Positions 31,156 to 43,565 of a DNA stretch of 64,000 nt are shown one piece after another; the stretch's first letter is position 1, and every line of letters begins with the position of its first letter. Position numbers and translations under genes: made by a program. The stretch is from assembly GCA_905221605.1 (NCBI GenBank), contig CAJNDS010002644.1, forward strand, positions 162,001-226,000, given 5' to 3'. Source of the DNA: Symbiodinium natans (Eukaryota; Sar; Dinophyceae; Suessiales; Symbiodiniaceae). The notes beneath the pieces were generated by a model. That model did no database searches. It saw only the letters and a list, made by a program, of their open reading frames with translations, and was not told where the DNA came from.

Positions 31156-32113
31156 CCGCTGCCCTGAGCTTTGGGCTTGCCAGGATCCTTCGCTGCCTCG
31201 ACCTTCTCGTTATAAATCTACACACATTTCTACATGAAAGAAGATGAAGATATTGATCTAGATAAAGCTATTGATCGAGATATACGTCAGCGTATAGCCC
31301 CCAAAGCCTAAAGCCACCTGAGCACCTGATGAACCTCAGCCCACAACTAACCCTAAACTCTTTCAACCCCGGAAGCCCGCAACCACTTCGGCGCGACACT
31401 CTTGAGGAGCCCTTACGGTCTCCGCCAACCTCTGGACTAGAAGTGGACGGTCAACAAAGAAGAACCTCTAGGCCCCCTGAAGCCCTTATGCCCTGAAGGC
31501 GCCTTGGTCTCGGTGAGGAGGCAACCCTGAACCCTAAACCCTTTGTTCTAGGATTCTTAAAGGGGGCGGGAGGTTCAAGTCACCCTAAGCCCTAAACCCT
31601 AAACCCTGAACCCTAGATCCTAAACCCTAGACCCTGAACCCTAAACCCTACGCCCTAAACCCTAAACCCTAAACCCTAAACCCTAAACCCTAAACCCTAA
31701 ACCCTAAACCTTAAACCCTAAGCCCTAAGCCCTAAACCCTAAACCCTACGCCCGAAACCCTAAACCCTAAACCCCAAACCCGAGGAAGCCTTGGCAATAC
31801 TGGCGAAAAGTTGCTTACCTCCCATGGAGCCATCCCAACACATCAGAAAACCCCTAAGCCCCGCAAACCCAAGCCCCTGCAAGCACCCCCTAAACCCTAA
31901 ACCCTAAACCCTGAAACCCTGACAAATCCCCAAAACCCCAAATCCTTCATGCCCTGTAAATACACTTAGAACCCAAAGTCTCTGTCGCAAACCCTACGCC
32001 TGCACAAGCCCTGAATGCCTTGTTCCACATTCCAAAGTAACCTATGGACAAAAAAGAGCGGTTCAATTTTTGCCTAAGCCCTACACCCTAAATCTAAACC
32101 CGAAACAAGTCAC

Positions 32114-32481
32114 CCTAAACCCTAAACCCTAAACCCTAAACCCTAAACCCTAAACCCTAAACCCTAAACCCTAAACCCTAAACCCTAAACCCTAAACCCT
32201 AAACCCTAAACCCTAAACCCTAAACCCTAACCCTAAACCCTAAACCCTAAACCCTAACAGCCGAGACTCTTCTGGGCGGACGCGTCCCGCCTTCTTCTTC
32301 TTCCCTCCCATCACCCCGATCTTGTCCACGACCATACTTAGGCCAGAGACCAAGACCTGCGACAGAGGAGACGCAGGTAGGGTTTAGGGTTTAGGGTTTA
32401 GGGTTTAGGGTTTAGGGTTTAGGGTTTAGGGTTTAGGGTTTAGGGTTTAGGGTTTAGGGTTTAGGGTTTAGGGTTTAGGGA
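32114..32481. repeat. Two telomeric tracts in opposite orientation
   Basis: CCCTAAA tract (32114-32260, about twenty units) and TTTAGGG tract (32379-32481, about fourteen units) separated by 118 bp of unique DNA. The tracts could pair as a large inverted repeat. Confidence 0.9.
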
Positions 32482-32643
32482 GGGAGCTTCAGGTTTGGGG
32501 GCCTTGGCTCTGCCTTTTTGGAGCTAGGCATGGAATGGGTTGTGGCGGCAGGGCGGTGCTGCTGTTCGGAAGTGTCTGTAGGAAGGCTCTTGTACACATG
32601 GGAACCTTAGGGTTTAGGGTTTAGGGTTTAGGGTTTTGGGTTT

Positions 32644-32746
32644 AGGGTTGCCGAGTTCATAAGCCCCCCCAAAAGTGTACACTGTCAGTTCTGTAGGGGA
32701 TTATAGTATCCCAAAAAGTGTAAAGTGTATTCGTTCAGCTACTAAG
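32644..32746 (+). mobile_element. MITE-like family D, copy 3, joined to telomeric tract
   Basis: Right end GTTCAGCTACTAAG and interior (AAGTGTACAC, GGGGATTATAGTATCCC, TAAAGTGTA) match copy 2. The left end reads TTAGGGTTGCCGAGTTCATA, so the telomeric repeat runs straight into the element terminus. Confidence 0.65.
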
Positions 32747-33310
32747 CATTCCAAACGCCCTGGCCTGTACTACTTCCTGCAGTCCTGCACACCCCAAGGG
32801 AGAACCTGTCGAGTGGATGAGAGTCCGGGAACCTGACAAGAAACCCCGCACCCTCAACCTCATCCGCAAACAATTTCTGCACCCGAACCCTGTCCTTCCA
32901 AACCTAAGAAACCCCTTGGTCCTTAAAGCCCTTCTTGTAGGTTCATGGGCAGATATACCCGGGACAGGATATTTCCCCCTGGCGGGGGTGGGGGAGGGGT
33001 TGGTAGTCTTAATCCAGCTATCCACTAGCCTGCCTCAGCCTAAACTAACCCTAAGCCCCTGCAACCCTAAAACACGAAACCCGAAAACCCTAAACCCTGA
33101 ACCTTAAAGCCTAAACCCGGTTTGTCATGGCCCTGGGCACATGAGGGACGAAGCTTGATCGGGGGGGTTGAACCTGCCGCCCGGTCCCTGCCTCCACACT
33201 CCCCAGACTCTCGGGCTTTAGGGTGTACGGTTTAGGGTTTAGGGTTTAAGCCCCAAACCCCCTGAAACCTCTTAGCCTTCATGAAGAGCTATGGTTGGGT
33301 TTGAGGTTTC

Positions 33311-33434
33311 GGGGAGTTATGTTGGCACTTCATGTGGTCCCTTACCTCCCTTAAGGGGTTCTGGTGTATGGGCCCTTGGGTTTTATAAGGGGTCCGCTTC
33401 TGACGGCCCACACTGAGGGACCATGTAACTACCC
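33311..33434 (+). mobile_element. MITE-like family K, copy 1
   Basis: Right end TGAGGGACCATGTAACTACC and left CATGTGGTCCCTTA are inverted to each other, with an indel on the left. Copies at 43341 and (partial) 42747 share GGGCCC, CATCAGAA and the ACTACC end. Confidence 0.55.
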
Positions 33435-34068
33435 CATCAGGGTTTAGGGTTTAGGGTTTAGGGTTTAGGGTTTAGGGTATAAGACCTAAGACTATAGACT
33501 CCAAACCCTTTTCCCACCATCGGGTACAAGGACTAGAGTATTTTGGGTTCTATAAGGGATACCCCTATTTGCGGAAACCTGCAAATAAACCCCCCCCCCC
33601 ACCTGAAACCCTCCACCACCCACCTTGCCCCCCCCCCCCCCCCCACCCCCCCCTCCCCACCTGAGCCCACTCGGACGCCTCAAGCACAAGGAACCAGGGT
33701 GGGGGTTGAGAGAGCTCAGGGGCGTTGAACCCTGGAGGAAGGGGAACCCATGATGGAAGGGTACCCCTTACCCCGACCCCTTAAAAGGATCCAAGAAGTC
33801 CCCCGAAGGGTTCCTTAGAATGACCCAACAGTATTATAGGGTACTATTTGGGGGCTCTACTTTTTGGATCCTCCAGGGGTCTGGGTATATACCCCAGATA
33901 TGGCAGAATTCCACTCTAAAAAACCGGGACTCCTGGGTTGAGTGAAGTTGGTTTCTCAGGGGTTTAGGGTTTAGGGTTGTTAGTTGTTAGGGTTTAGGGT
34001 TTAGGGTTGTTGCCGTAGCCCCACGAAGGCCAGGAGCAAGACTCCCTCTGGAGCACACAAGCCTCAAC

Positions 34069-34270
34069 TACTTGGAGGTTCATGGTACTTATTCACCAGG
34101 CTTTAGGGTTTAGGGTTTAGGGTTTAGGGTTTAGGGTTTAGGGGTACTTATTAACCAATTCTGACTGTACTTATAACCCACTTGTAAGCCCCTCAAGTGC
34201 CCGAATATGGTTGTAAGTACAGTTGTAAGTACAGTTCGAATTTGCCAACAAGTACCATGAACCTCCGAGC
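34069..34270 (+). mobile_element. MITE-like family C, copy 1, split by telomeric insert
   Basis: Ends TACTTGGAGGTTCATGGTAC and GTACCATGAACCTCCGAG are inverted repeats. The left arm is interrupted by 44 bp of GGCTTTAGGG(TTTAGGG)n (34099-34142). The insert is flanked by GGTACTTATTCACCA (34084-34098) and GGTACTTATTAACCA (34143-34157), a 15-bp duplication with one mismatch that occurs once in the uninterrupted copy at 55819. Removing the insert and one repeat restores a normal family C copy. Confidence 0.8.
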
Positions 34271-35335
34271 ACGAGAGGGGTCGGAATAATCTCTCCTAGT
34301 ATTCCCTTTGCGTCCCCGCATGGGTCAGTTCTCTACATTACGGTCCCTTTTTGGGGTATCCTAACTATATAAATAACTCCAAAACACAAAGCATAATTAT
34401 TCGGGCCCCGACACCCAGGCCAAAGCACTAGACAACGGCAAAACCGCAACCAAACTTGCAAAAATCACCCAGAAGACTCCCCCCCCCCCCCCAATAGAAT
34501 GAATTCCCCTTATAAGGAAGAACATGTGCTCTTTTTTTCATGTTTTTCCTTTTTTGAGAGGGGGGGGGGTTCTTGAGCGATTCGTGGTAAAGCGCCTGGC
34601 CATCGAAGTTGGATGGGCACGACAGCGTCACTGGGAGGACGATGTCCATGTCGCATGTCTTTGGACCGGACCTGGGCTGGGGGGGTTTGGGTTTAGGGGT
34701 TTAGGGGTTTTAGGGGTTTTAGGGGCTTAGGGGTCTAGGGTTTAGGAGTTTAGGGGTTTAGGGTTAGGGATTTAGGGTTTCAGGTTTGAAGTGTAGGGAT
34801 TAGGGTTTGGGGTTTAGGGGGTTAAGGAGGCTTAGGGGGTTTAGGGGTCTTAGGGCTTTCTAAGGCTTCGGTTCGAGCAGGATTTGAAAGATGGAGGGCT
34901 TGCAGGGTTTAGGGTGTAGGGTTTCGGGTTTAGGGTTTAGGGTTTCGGGTTTAGGGTGTTAAGGACCTTTGGGGCGTGTTTTTGCTTGGGGCGTGTTTTT
35001 GCTTGGCTTATGCGGCGAGGGCTTGTAAAGCGCTCTGGGCTCGTGTTGGGTGCTTCAGGTTTGTCTTGAGGGCTTCGTGTTGAGGGCGTAGGACTTTCTA
35101 CAGCCTACCTCCAAGTATCCGGGAACCTTCACGAGACCAGAACACTAAACCCTACCAAAACTAAGCTCTACTAGACACGACAGCCTACTAAAACACTAAA
35201 CCCCTGCTACACATTAGACCCTACTAACAACGACACCCTCAGCAAAAGCTGAGGCACATGGAGTAGGCTGGGCCACTGATGGATGAGGAATTCGAGCACT
35301 GGAGGTCCTCGGAGGGGCTGCCACTACTGCGAACG

Positions 35336-35450
35336 GTTTAGGGTTTAGGGTTTAGGGTTTAGGGTTTAGGGTTTAGGGTTTAGGGTTTAGGGTTTAGGGT
35401 TTAGGGTTTAGGGTTTAGAGTTTAGGGTTTAGGGTTTAGGGTTTAGGGGT
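35336..35450 (+). repeat. Interstitial telomeric tract (TTTAGGG)n
   Basis: About sixteen units with one TTTAGAG. Confidence 0.92.
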
Positions 35451-35724
35451 TTGGGGAATGAGGAGAGGCTGTGATATAGGAACTGCTATTGTTGCGATAT
35501 GCCTTCGTTCCCCAGCAACCAACAGTTCATCGGCACACGGGGCTTCCCCGAGGGGGGCCCTGTTGTGGGGTGCCCTTATAAGGGAGATTCTACGTACGTA
35601 CTGTGTTTGGGGCATATAAGGAGCAAACCCCAAACCCTACACCCTCAACCCCATGTGGGGAAACACCCCCCCCCCAGTGTTGGCCATCACATCGACCTGA
35701 AAACCACCTTGCTAGGATTTCCCC

Positions 35725-35817
35725 CTGGTTCTTGGGAGGGAGTGAGGGACTGAGGGCCCTATATCATCCCTTAAAGGGTATATACAGGGCCCTCAGTCCC
35801 TACGAAGAACTAGCCAG
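35725..35817 (+). mobile_element. MITE-like family H, copy 1
   Basis: CTGGTTCTTGGGAGGGAGTG, then AGGGACTGAGGGCCCTATAT, faces ATATACAGGGCCCTCAGTCC and TTCTTCG complement ending CTAGCCAG. The central CCCTTAAAGGG is itself palindromic. The second copy is at 60193. Confidence 0.7.
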
Positions 35818-36298
35818 TTTCAGTATAGGGGTTTCGTATGGGTGTTTAGTAGAGGGGTTTAGTGCTCGTTCACTGTGGACTTCGGATTACTAGCCCCCCC
35901 CCCCTCCCAGCCTGTAAAAACAAAGTCAGCAGCTGAGTCGCTCGCATAGGGTTTAGGGTTTAGGGTTTAGGGTTCAGGGTTTAGGGTTTAGGGTTCAGGG
36001 TTTAGGGTTCAGGGTTTAGGGTTCAGGGTTTAGGGTTTGGGATGTTGAGGCTCCTGTTCTATTCGTTTTCAAGTGGCGCAGCTCTTCGTCAGCGTGTTGT
36101 AGACGAAGCTCTTGCACCAATCGAACTGCTGACACCTGCTGATTTGGGGCTTAAGGCTTCGGAAGCCATGCGCTACTGGCTTCTGTAAAAAAAGTGGGCG
36201 GATGAAGCACCAAATGCGGCAAAGAGACCCTCCAAACCCCCCCCCCCCCCTTCTCCTCAGACCGCGCCCAAAACTCGTACTATAGGCTAGAGCAGGGT

Positions 36299-36380
36299 TT
36301 GGGGGGGGGGGGGGTAAAAAAGTATGATTGTACAAGGTCCATAAGGGAAGACTGTTAGTACGTACTCCCACCCCTAAAAG
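36299..36380 (+). repeat. Family E: poly-G plus GGTCCATAAGGGAAGACTG
   Basis: A 16-G run, then TAAAAAAGTATGATTGTACA and GGTCCATAAGGGAAGACTGT. Same order and spacing as at 11194. Confidence 0.6.
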
Positions 36381-36560
36381 TACCTGAACCAGAAAACCCC
36401 AAACTCCTAAACCCTAAGCTCTGAAGGGACTGTGCCCTCAGTGTTAGGTTCTACGTGTGCTTCAATCAGGTGAGTTTGGGGCTTACCGTGTTTTAAGGGT
36501 TTGCAGGGCTCAGGGTTTAGGGTTCTGAAGAGACAGGGGCAGGGCTGCGGCTATAGCGGC

Positions 36561-36651
<91 letters not shown>

Positions 36652-36770
36652 ACCACTACCACTACCACTACCACTGCCACTGCCACTAACACTACCACTA
36701 CCACCACCAACCACCACTACGACTACTTCTTCTTCTTCTACTTCTACTTCTACTTCTACTTTGACTTCTA
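36561..36770. repeat. (CTG)30 microsatellite grading into CCACTA and CTTCTA
   Basis: About thirty GCT triplets (36561-36651), then CCACTA/CCACTG hexamers, then CTTCTA hexamers. Same successive-variant pattern as at 22205. The poly-Ala, poly-Ser and poly-Cys frames are shadows. Confidence 0.92.
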
Positions 36771-36799
36771 CAACCCTAAATCGCAATATAAACCCCAAA

Positions 36800-39700
36800 C
36801 CCTAAACCTGAGCCCTCGAGCTGCGCCAACGGAGCCGCGCCTGTGCTGGCAAACCACCGGGTCGTCCACGAAGGTTGCCGGATGATCGACTGGGCGAAGG
36901 AAGGTGAAGTTCGCGGCTTGATGGCGTAGGGTTTTGGGGCACTAAACCCTGAACCCTGAACCCTAAACCCTGAACCCTAAACCCTAAACCCTAAACCCTC
37001 AACCCTAAACCCTGAACCGAAAACCCGGACCCTAAACCCCACACCAAACCCTACACCCCGTGGTGGCGGCCTGCTGGGCTGTGCGAAACCGGGACCTTCC
37101 AATGGAGTTTAGGGTTGAGGGTTTGGGGTTTTTCGGGGGTAAGGGTTCAAGGGACCCTAAACCCTAAACCCTAAACCCTAAACCCCAAACCCCAAACCCT
37201 AAAGCCTCTTCAGGTTTACTCAGCTCCAAGGCTCCAAGCATGAGGGCCGGCTACTTTTGGGCCCTTGTTTAAAATTTTGTTAGGGTTTAGGGTTTAGGGT
37301 TTAGGGTTTAGAGTTTAGGGTTTAGGGTTTAGGGTTTAGGGTTCCGCAAACCGGAATGCTGAGCCAACACCGGAAAGGCTAATTACCCCAAACCCTAACC
37401 GAAAAAAAGAGACTCTGCCCGAAACCCTCGACCCTAAACCCTAAACCCGAAACCCAAACCAGAAAACCTAAACCCTAAACCCTAAAACCCTAAACCCTAA
37501 ATCCTAAACCCAAAACAAAAAACCTAAACCCTAAACCCTAAACCCAAAAATCCACGGCCACCTAAGGATTGATAAGGGTTTCCAGGTGCTGTACAGTTGG
37601 CACCTTGAACCTTTCTGGCGACACCCGAGCTCTGAGCCTAACATGTAAACCAGGAAGCCACAATCAACCACAAAGACAAGTACACCCCAAACCGTAAACC
37701 CTAAACCCCAAACCCTAAACCCTAAACCCTTAAACCCTAAACCCTAAACCCTAATTAAACCCTAAATACACCCTAAACCCTAGACCCTAACCCCAAACCC
37801 TAAATCCTACCTACAACAGCTTCAGCCCTGAGCCACCACCAAAAAACATTACAACGCAAATCCTAAAAACTCTGAAAGCGGGAGGCAGGCAGCTCTAAAA
37901 CTTCAAAAGCCCTTAAAAACCTAAACCCTAAACCCTAAACCCTAAACCCTAAGCCTTGAACTCCCTAAAACATCCCAACGCCCGATCAATGTCAGACCAA
38001 TGACTCGGCGAACATTGGAGAGGATAGAAGGAGCGGTTCGTCATGCAGTTCCTGCTGCAGAGAATATAATATAGGGCCATAAGAAATTAGAACAGGGTTT
38101 TCAGGGAATATTATCGCATAACCATAAAGGGACCAGCAGGGAATATTGTTAGGAAATAATTATTACGATCCCTCTAGAAACCCTAAACCCTCACCCCTAA
38201 ACCTTACACCCTAAACCCTAGAAGTTGTCTAGGCTGGAGCAGAGCGTTGGCGTGTTTTGGGTCTCGCGGAGGTGAAGAGGACATGTGATACCCTAAACCC
38301 TACAAAAACCCTAAACCCTAAAACGTAAATCTTAAACCCTGCATAAACCCTTAAATCTTAAACCCTACATAAACCCTAAACCCTTCATAAACCCTAAACA
38401 AACCCCAAACCCTAAACCCTAGGCCACGGCCTTTCTACAGGAGCGACGCCTTTAGGGTTTAGGGTTTAGGGTTTAGGGTTCCGAAGCGCTGTGTGGAATG
38501 GAGTGCTTTCCAAGCAGGGCGCGCAACGCAAGAGCCGCATGTTTAGAGTATAGGTTTCTAGGCTGTACGGTTATAAAGTTTAAAACATGGAACATACGAC
38601 GAAAGCAGTACAATAACATACTGACATACTCATTGAATTTAATAGAAATTACAAATATATTTTAATATACTAATATATATATATATATATATATAATTTT
38701 TTAAGGTAGTACTACATTGGATATGTATATATCGCAGGAATACGGGTTCTCAAGCCGAAGCCAGACTTTGCGGGGGGGGTGGGGGCACCGGGGGGTCCAC
38801 TCCGCTTGGAGGTTCGTGGGTGTTCGTGGGGAGGGGGTTTAGGGTTTAGGGTTTCGGGTTTAGGGTTTAGGGTTTGGGGTTTAGGGTGCTTTTACTTCAA
38901 GCCCTACCTGTAAAAGACTACATGCGCAACTCCAAGCAAGCCCTCTGGACGCCCTAAACCCTAAACGCCACAATTCAACCCGAAACCCTAGACCCTGAAC
39001 CCTAAAATCCTAAAATCCTAAAACCCTAAAACCCTAAAACGCTAAAGCCCTAAAACGCTAAAGCCCTAAAACCCTAAAACCCCCAAAATCCCAAAATCCC
39101 AAAGGTCCAAAATCCCAAAATCCCAAAATCCCAAAATCCCAAAATCCCAAAGGTCCCTCCTCTTGCGGGTGATCTGCTTCACCGTCTGCTTGCGGACGCC
39201 CTGAAGGGCTGCATCCTTGGGCCCAACAGCAAAAATCATTGAAGGACTTTATTTGAGGGGTTTAGGGTTTAGGGTTTAGGGTTTAGGGTTTAGGGTTTAG
39301 GGTTTAGGGTTTAGGGTTTAGGGTTTAGGGTTTAGGGCTTGAGGGGTTAAGGGGTTTAGGGGCTTAGGGGCTTAGGCGTGTAGAGGTGTAGGGGGTTTTA
39401 AGAGCTTAGGGGGTTTTAGGGTTTCAGGGCTTCCCAACCTCTCCCCCCTGCGCAAGGCCACAAGCCCGCAGCCAAACAGCCGAGCTGCGCAGTTCGCCTT
39501 GCCCCCCTGGAAACCTGAGATGTCCGCGTTCTAGGGGCTCCAAACCATGAAAACTACACCACGCACCACGTAAATACCTGAGCACCGTAAGCTCTGCTCT
39601 AGTAAGCTGAATTCTAGATTCTGAGGCCTATCTCCATTCCCTCTAGACCCTAAATCCCTAAACCCGTAACTCTAAACAGGTTGGGGATTACTGTTTGATG

Positions 39701-41130
39701 CGGTGTGCCCAAGTACAAGAGCGGAACACGTAAGAACATGTAAGCTGGAAGCTCGGTGCAACTTGCGGATGCCCCTGAACCTAACCCTACCCCCCCCCGC
39801 CCACGGTTTAGGGTTTAGGGTTTAGGGTTTAGGGTTTAGGGTTTAGGGTTTAGGGTTTAGGGTTTAGGGTTTAGGGTTTAGGGTTTAGGGTTTAGGGTTT
39901 AAGGTTTAGGGTTTAGGGTTTAGGGTTTAGGGTTTAGGGTTTAGGCCCCTATAGGGTAAGTTTTAGTAATTGGGGTGCAGGGCTTCGGGAGGCAATCGTT
40001 ACTTTGTCCAGGTGCCTTGATGAACTGAAGGATACCCTTTGGGAGTGTAGACGCGAGCTTTAGGACGTACTGGGGACCCCGTCAAAAGCCTGAAACCCCA
40101 AACAAGAACCCGAGGATGTAGCTCAACCCCCCCCCCCCTAAACCCTAAACCCTAAACCCTAAACGAAAGGTTTCTGACCCCTCCCAACAAAAAGCAGCCA
40201 GAAGAAGAAGAAGAAGAAGGAAAGAATAATAAGAAAGCCAAATGAGAAAAAGAAGAAGATACTTGCTCCCCACGAGCACGCTCAACCTGACAGGCTTGGG
40301 TGTTGAGGAGTCATTTGTAGCTTTAACTGGGGTTAAAAAAGAAAATCCTGCGGATGTGACCGGTTATAGCCTTGATTGGTAAACTTCTTAACATACTTCT
40401 AACTACCCATACGAAATGTCAAGTACATCCTATGAACCCCAAGCCCCGTACCCTGCAAACCCTGCGTACGCAGTCCCCACTGACAACTCCCCATTGAACC
40501 TTCGCGGAGGTCTGGGGAATACAGGCCGCCTTTACACCCCCTCCCTTACACCCGAACAGCGGTAGGCTTGAACATAACTTTTCATCTTTATAACGTACCC
40601 TTAACCCAATATATTTACTCCTTCTAGAGCCAGAACAACTTAATTTGTATAGGGCCGCCAAACCTACCCTAGTGAACCCTCTATATAGTCCTTGTAGAGC
40701 CATAACAATTCAACCTTTACAGGGCCCCTCAACCCTTCAGGGTTTCTGGTGGTCGGGCGGCCAGCACGACCCGTCTTCAGTTCGGACATGATGGAGGCAA
40801 GGTGGCAGATCTTCCTTGATGGCTGGCTGGGGTTCGGGGTTCGGGGTTCGGGGTTCAGGGTTCAGGGTTCAGGGTTCAGGGTTCAGGGCTTAGGGCTTAG
40901 GGCTCAGGGTGTGGGACTTGGGGTAACCCTCATTTGAAAAAAAAACTTGTAAACGTCCTGAACCTGCCTCTGACTACTTCTGACTACTTGCGACTACTTG
41001 TGCAACATAGCTAAGCACCCGCGAAATTTGCTGCGGAAGGGCTGGGATTGACGTCCGTTCCCGACCAAACAGCACTGCGCAAACCGCTTCTGATATTGAA
41101 AGGTCCAGAAAACCGGAACGCCGGAAACCT
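36800..41130. other. Telomeric patchwork without recognisable genes
   Basis: Tracts at 37140-37200, 37280-37345, 37680-37810, 37917-37950, 38285-38420, 39255-39340 and 39806-39945. At 39000-39150 variants CCTAAAAC and AATCCCAAA are amplified. AT-rich patch at 38640-38700. (GAA)n near 40201-40220. The frame at 40419-40703 has no recognised domain. Confidence 0.6.
39806..39945 (+). repeat. Interstitial telomeric tract (TTTAGGG)n
   Basis: About twenty units, with one TTTAAGG two thirds of the way along. Confidence 0.92.
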
Positions 41131-41173
41131 TGCGCGGAATTAGGGTTTAGGGTTTAGCGTTTAGGGTTTAGGG

Positions 41174-41319
41174 TTTAGAACTGCATTGTGACACTTACGC
41201 GAGACCGATTGCAGGGGGACGCCCTCGCGAGACGCCCACATGTCATATAGACAACTCTGCCACACTAGAGTTTATGGTTTAGGGTTTAGGGTTTAGGGTT
41301 TAGAACTGCACTGTGACAC
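41174..41319 (+). repeat. Repeated telomeric-tract-plus-tag TTTAGAACTGCAYTGTGACAC
   Basis: The tag follows a short TTTAGGG tract at 41174 and again at 41299, 125 bp later, with a single difference. The DNA between them is not repeated, so tract and tag moved or were copied together. Confidence 0.65.
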
Positions 41320-41576
41320 CCTGATGAGATGCCTTTTGCTTGATACAGGGGCCTGAATAAATAGAATAGGGCTTTTGGGGTTATTCCCCAAACATTCTGC
41401 TGTTGGGGTTCTAAAATCATTTAAGTACTGCCGACGTTCTGAAGACTGTTGCCGGGTTCCTGGGCTCCTTGTCTCCCTGTGTCTCCCTTCATTCATGCTG
41501 TGCTCCTCGCCTCCCTTTCGTCTCCCGTGCCTTTGACTGTTTGGGGTCTTCGGTGGTGTAGTCATGACAGAATTCC

Positions 41577-41676
41577 GAAGGGACCATAAGGGAAGACTAC
41601 TAGTAATGATTCCGACCCCTATGCTACTATAAAGGGACCATAAGGGAAGACTACTAGTACTTATTCCGACCCCTAG
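41577..41676 (+). repeat. Family E tandem pair, 54-bp period
   Basis: AGGGACCATAAGGGAAGACT then ACTAGTA and ATTCCGACCCCTA occurs twice in a row with two or three differences. These are the most similar E copies, here without a G-run. Confidence 0.75.
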
Positions 41677-41724
41677 ACTACGCGAGACGCCTTACGGCAA
41701 GCACCCGGTACAACGCTTCGCCGG

Positions 41725-41772
41725 GGCACAGATCGGTGTAGTATGAGAAGCAGCCGCAATCGGATCTGTGCC
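41725..41772. repeat. Inverted repeat GGCACAGATC / GATCTGTGCC
   Basis: Perfect 10-bp arms around a 28-base loop in otherwise unique sequence. Confidence 0.6.
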
Positions 41773-41806
41773 GACACTTCCTGAGGGAGCTGCCGCGTCT
41801 AGGGGG

Positions 41807-41880
41807 TTTAGGGTTTAGGGTTTAGGGTTTAGGGTTTAGGGTTTAGGGTTTAGGGTTTAGGGTTTAGGGTTTAGGCTTTA
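41807..41880 (+). repeat. Interstitial telomeric tract (TTTAGGG)n
   Basis: About ten units. Confidence 0.9.
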
Positions 41881-42746
41881 GGGTTGAGGGTTTAGGGCCA
41901 GGGTTTAGGGTTTAGGGTGTTAGGGTTTAGGGTTTAGGGTTTGTACCAGGCTTGGCATTGGGTAGGGAATATTTTGGGTAGGGAATATGGTTAGGTGGGG
42001 GTGGTGTAGGATTCCAGGATTCAGCCCTCACCACCAGGCCCCACAAGTGCATCCAAACAACCTCCTTGAGCTTTCTTGGCTGCACTTAACAGGGTAGCTA
42101 TAAATTTCATTTTTAAGCTGCCTTATTAAGAAACCCAATAAACCCAAAAAAGCTAAGGATCTTAGGTTACAGCAAAGCACCACAGAGGTTTATAGGGTGT
42201 TCTGAGTAAGGGTGCTGATGCATCGGCTGGTTGTCTCACTTCGGGTCTTTGTTTGGGGTTCCCCCTGTAGAAAACACCACCCTTGCAACCCTAGACCTAA
42301 ACCCTAAACCCTAAACCCTAAACCCTAAACCCTAAACCCGAAGCCCTAAATCCTTACGCCCTAGCTAAAGACTCCTTCAGGGACTCCTAACGTGCAGAAC
42401 CCATTGGCTCATGAAGACAAGGGGTTCCAAAGTAAAACTGCTCTTATTTCAGACAGCGGGCTTTAGGGTCTTAGGGTTTTAGAGTTTTAGGGTTTTTTGG
42501 GTTTGCAGGGTTTCAGGTTTATGGTTCAGGTTTGGGGTCGAGGTTAGCGCTTATGGTTTAGGTTCGGGGGATGAGATTGTTTTGGGTTGAGGTTTAGGGT
42601 TTGTTTCTGGGTTTAGGCTGTAGGGCCTTTGTGCAAACCTACCTACAACCACCCGTGGGCAGTTTCGATAAAACTGTGGCCCTTTCCGGATACCCTAAAT
42701 CTGAGGCTCCGTATCGTGAAAGATCGGAGTCACAGAAGAGTAGAAA

Positions 42747-42813
42747 AGGGCCCATACATCAGAACCCTTCGAGGGAGGTTCGGGACCATATCAGGGGCCC
42801 ATGAAACTACCCT
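42747..42813 (+). mobile_element. MITE-like family K, right-half fragment
   Basis: AAGGGCCCATACATCAGAA … GGGCCCATGAAACTACCCT aligns with the right half of the copy at 43341. Confidence 0.5.
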
Positions 42814-43340
42814 CAGAAACCCCCCCTAAACCCTACAGACCCTAAACCCTAAACCCTAAACCTAAACCCTAGACCCCAAGCCCTAAGAGCGCGTGGCTAC
42901 CCTTGAAATTTCAAGGGGGGCGTCTTTTGGCACTCATCAGCATCAGCTGTGGAGATCGCAAGCTGATCCAGCGACCAGTTCATGTCCTCAATGCTCTGCT
43001 TTCAAGAGTGGTGGATGTATAAAGACTTAGCTCACTAAAGCCTTGAGGGTGTACGGGGGGATTAGGGTTTAAGGTGCAGAGGGTCTATAGGGTTTGGGGT
43101 GGATTCTGTTTAGGGGGTTGGGCTGGGATTGGGATTTGGAGTTTGGGCGTTGGGAGGGTTCAGGGTTGAGGGTTCAGGGTTCAGGGTTTAGGGCTTAGGG
43201 TTTAGGGTTTAGGGCTAGGGTTTAGGTGGTGGGGGTCGGTCCCCTTCTTCTGAGAGACTTCAGGGGAACTCCGTGGTTTCAATCCCTCCTGTCCATAAAC
43301 CCTAAACCCTAAACCCTAAACCTTTTAAGTATATTCTTAC

Positions 43341-43444
43341 GGTAGTTACATGGTCCCTTAGTGCCCATAAAAGCGGGCCCCTTATATACCTGTACAAATT
43401 AAGGGCCCACACATCAGAAATATTCAGAGCCCATGGAAACTACC
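43341..43444 (+). mobile_element. MITE-like family K, complete copy
   Basis: GGTAGTTACATGGTCCCTTA and GAGCCCATGGAAACTACC are inverted ends. The interior has GCGGGCCCCTTATATACC facing AAGGGCCCACACATCAG. 104 bp, no ORF. Confidence 0.65.
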
Positions 43445-43565
43445 CTTAGATATATGTTATGACCCACGACCCAAACCGAAGATGCAACCCGCCTGTGTCA
43501 AACAGTCTAGAAACTCCTGGGGTTCGAAACCTACACTAAGTGGCTCCTCCGTACCCGAGTACCCT

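Larger units (their letters stand above)
29620..32100. other. Telomeric patchwork, no gene seen
   Basis: Alternating tracts in both orientations: 30098-30180 with TTTAGGGGG variants, 30365-30425 CCCTGAA/CCCTAAA, 31580-31780 degenerate CCCTAAA. Spacers such as 31156-31500 are unique-looking, but no coding frame is visible. Confidence 0.65.
32750..35330. other. Mixed spacers, telomeric variants and MITEs
   Basis: No credible gene. Contains C-runs near 33588-33650, a G-rich block of degenerate GGTTTAGGGG units (34680-34960) and a stretch of loosely related ACTAAACCCTAC phrases (35140-35230). Confidence 0.6.
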
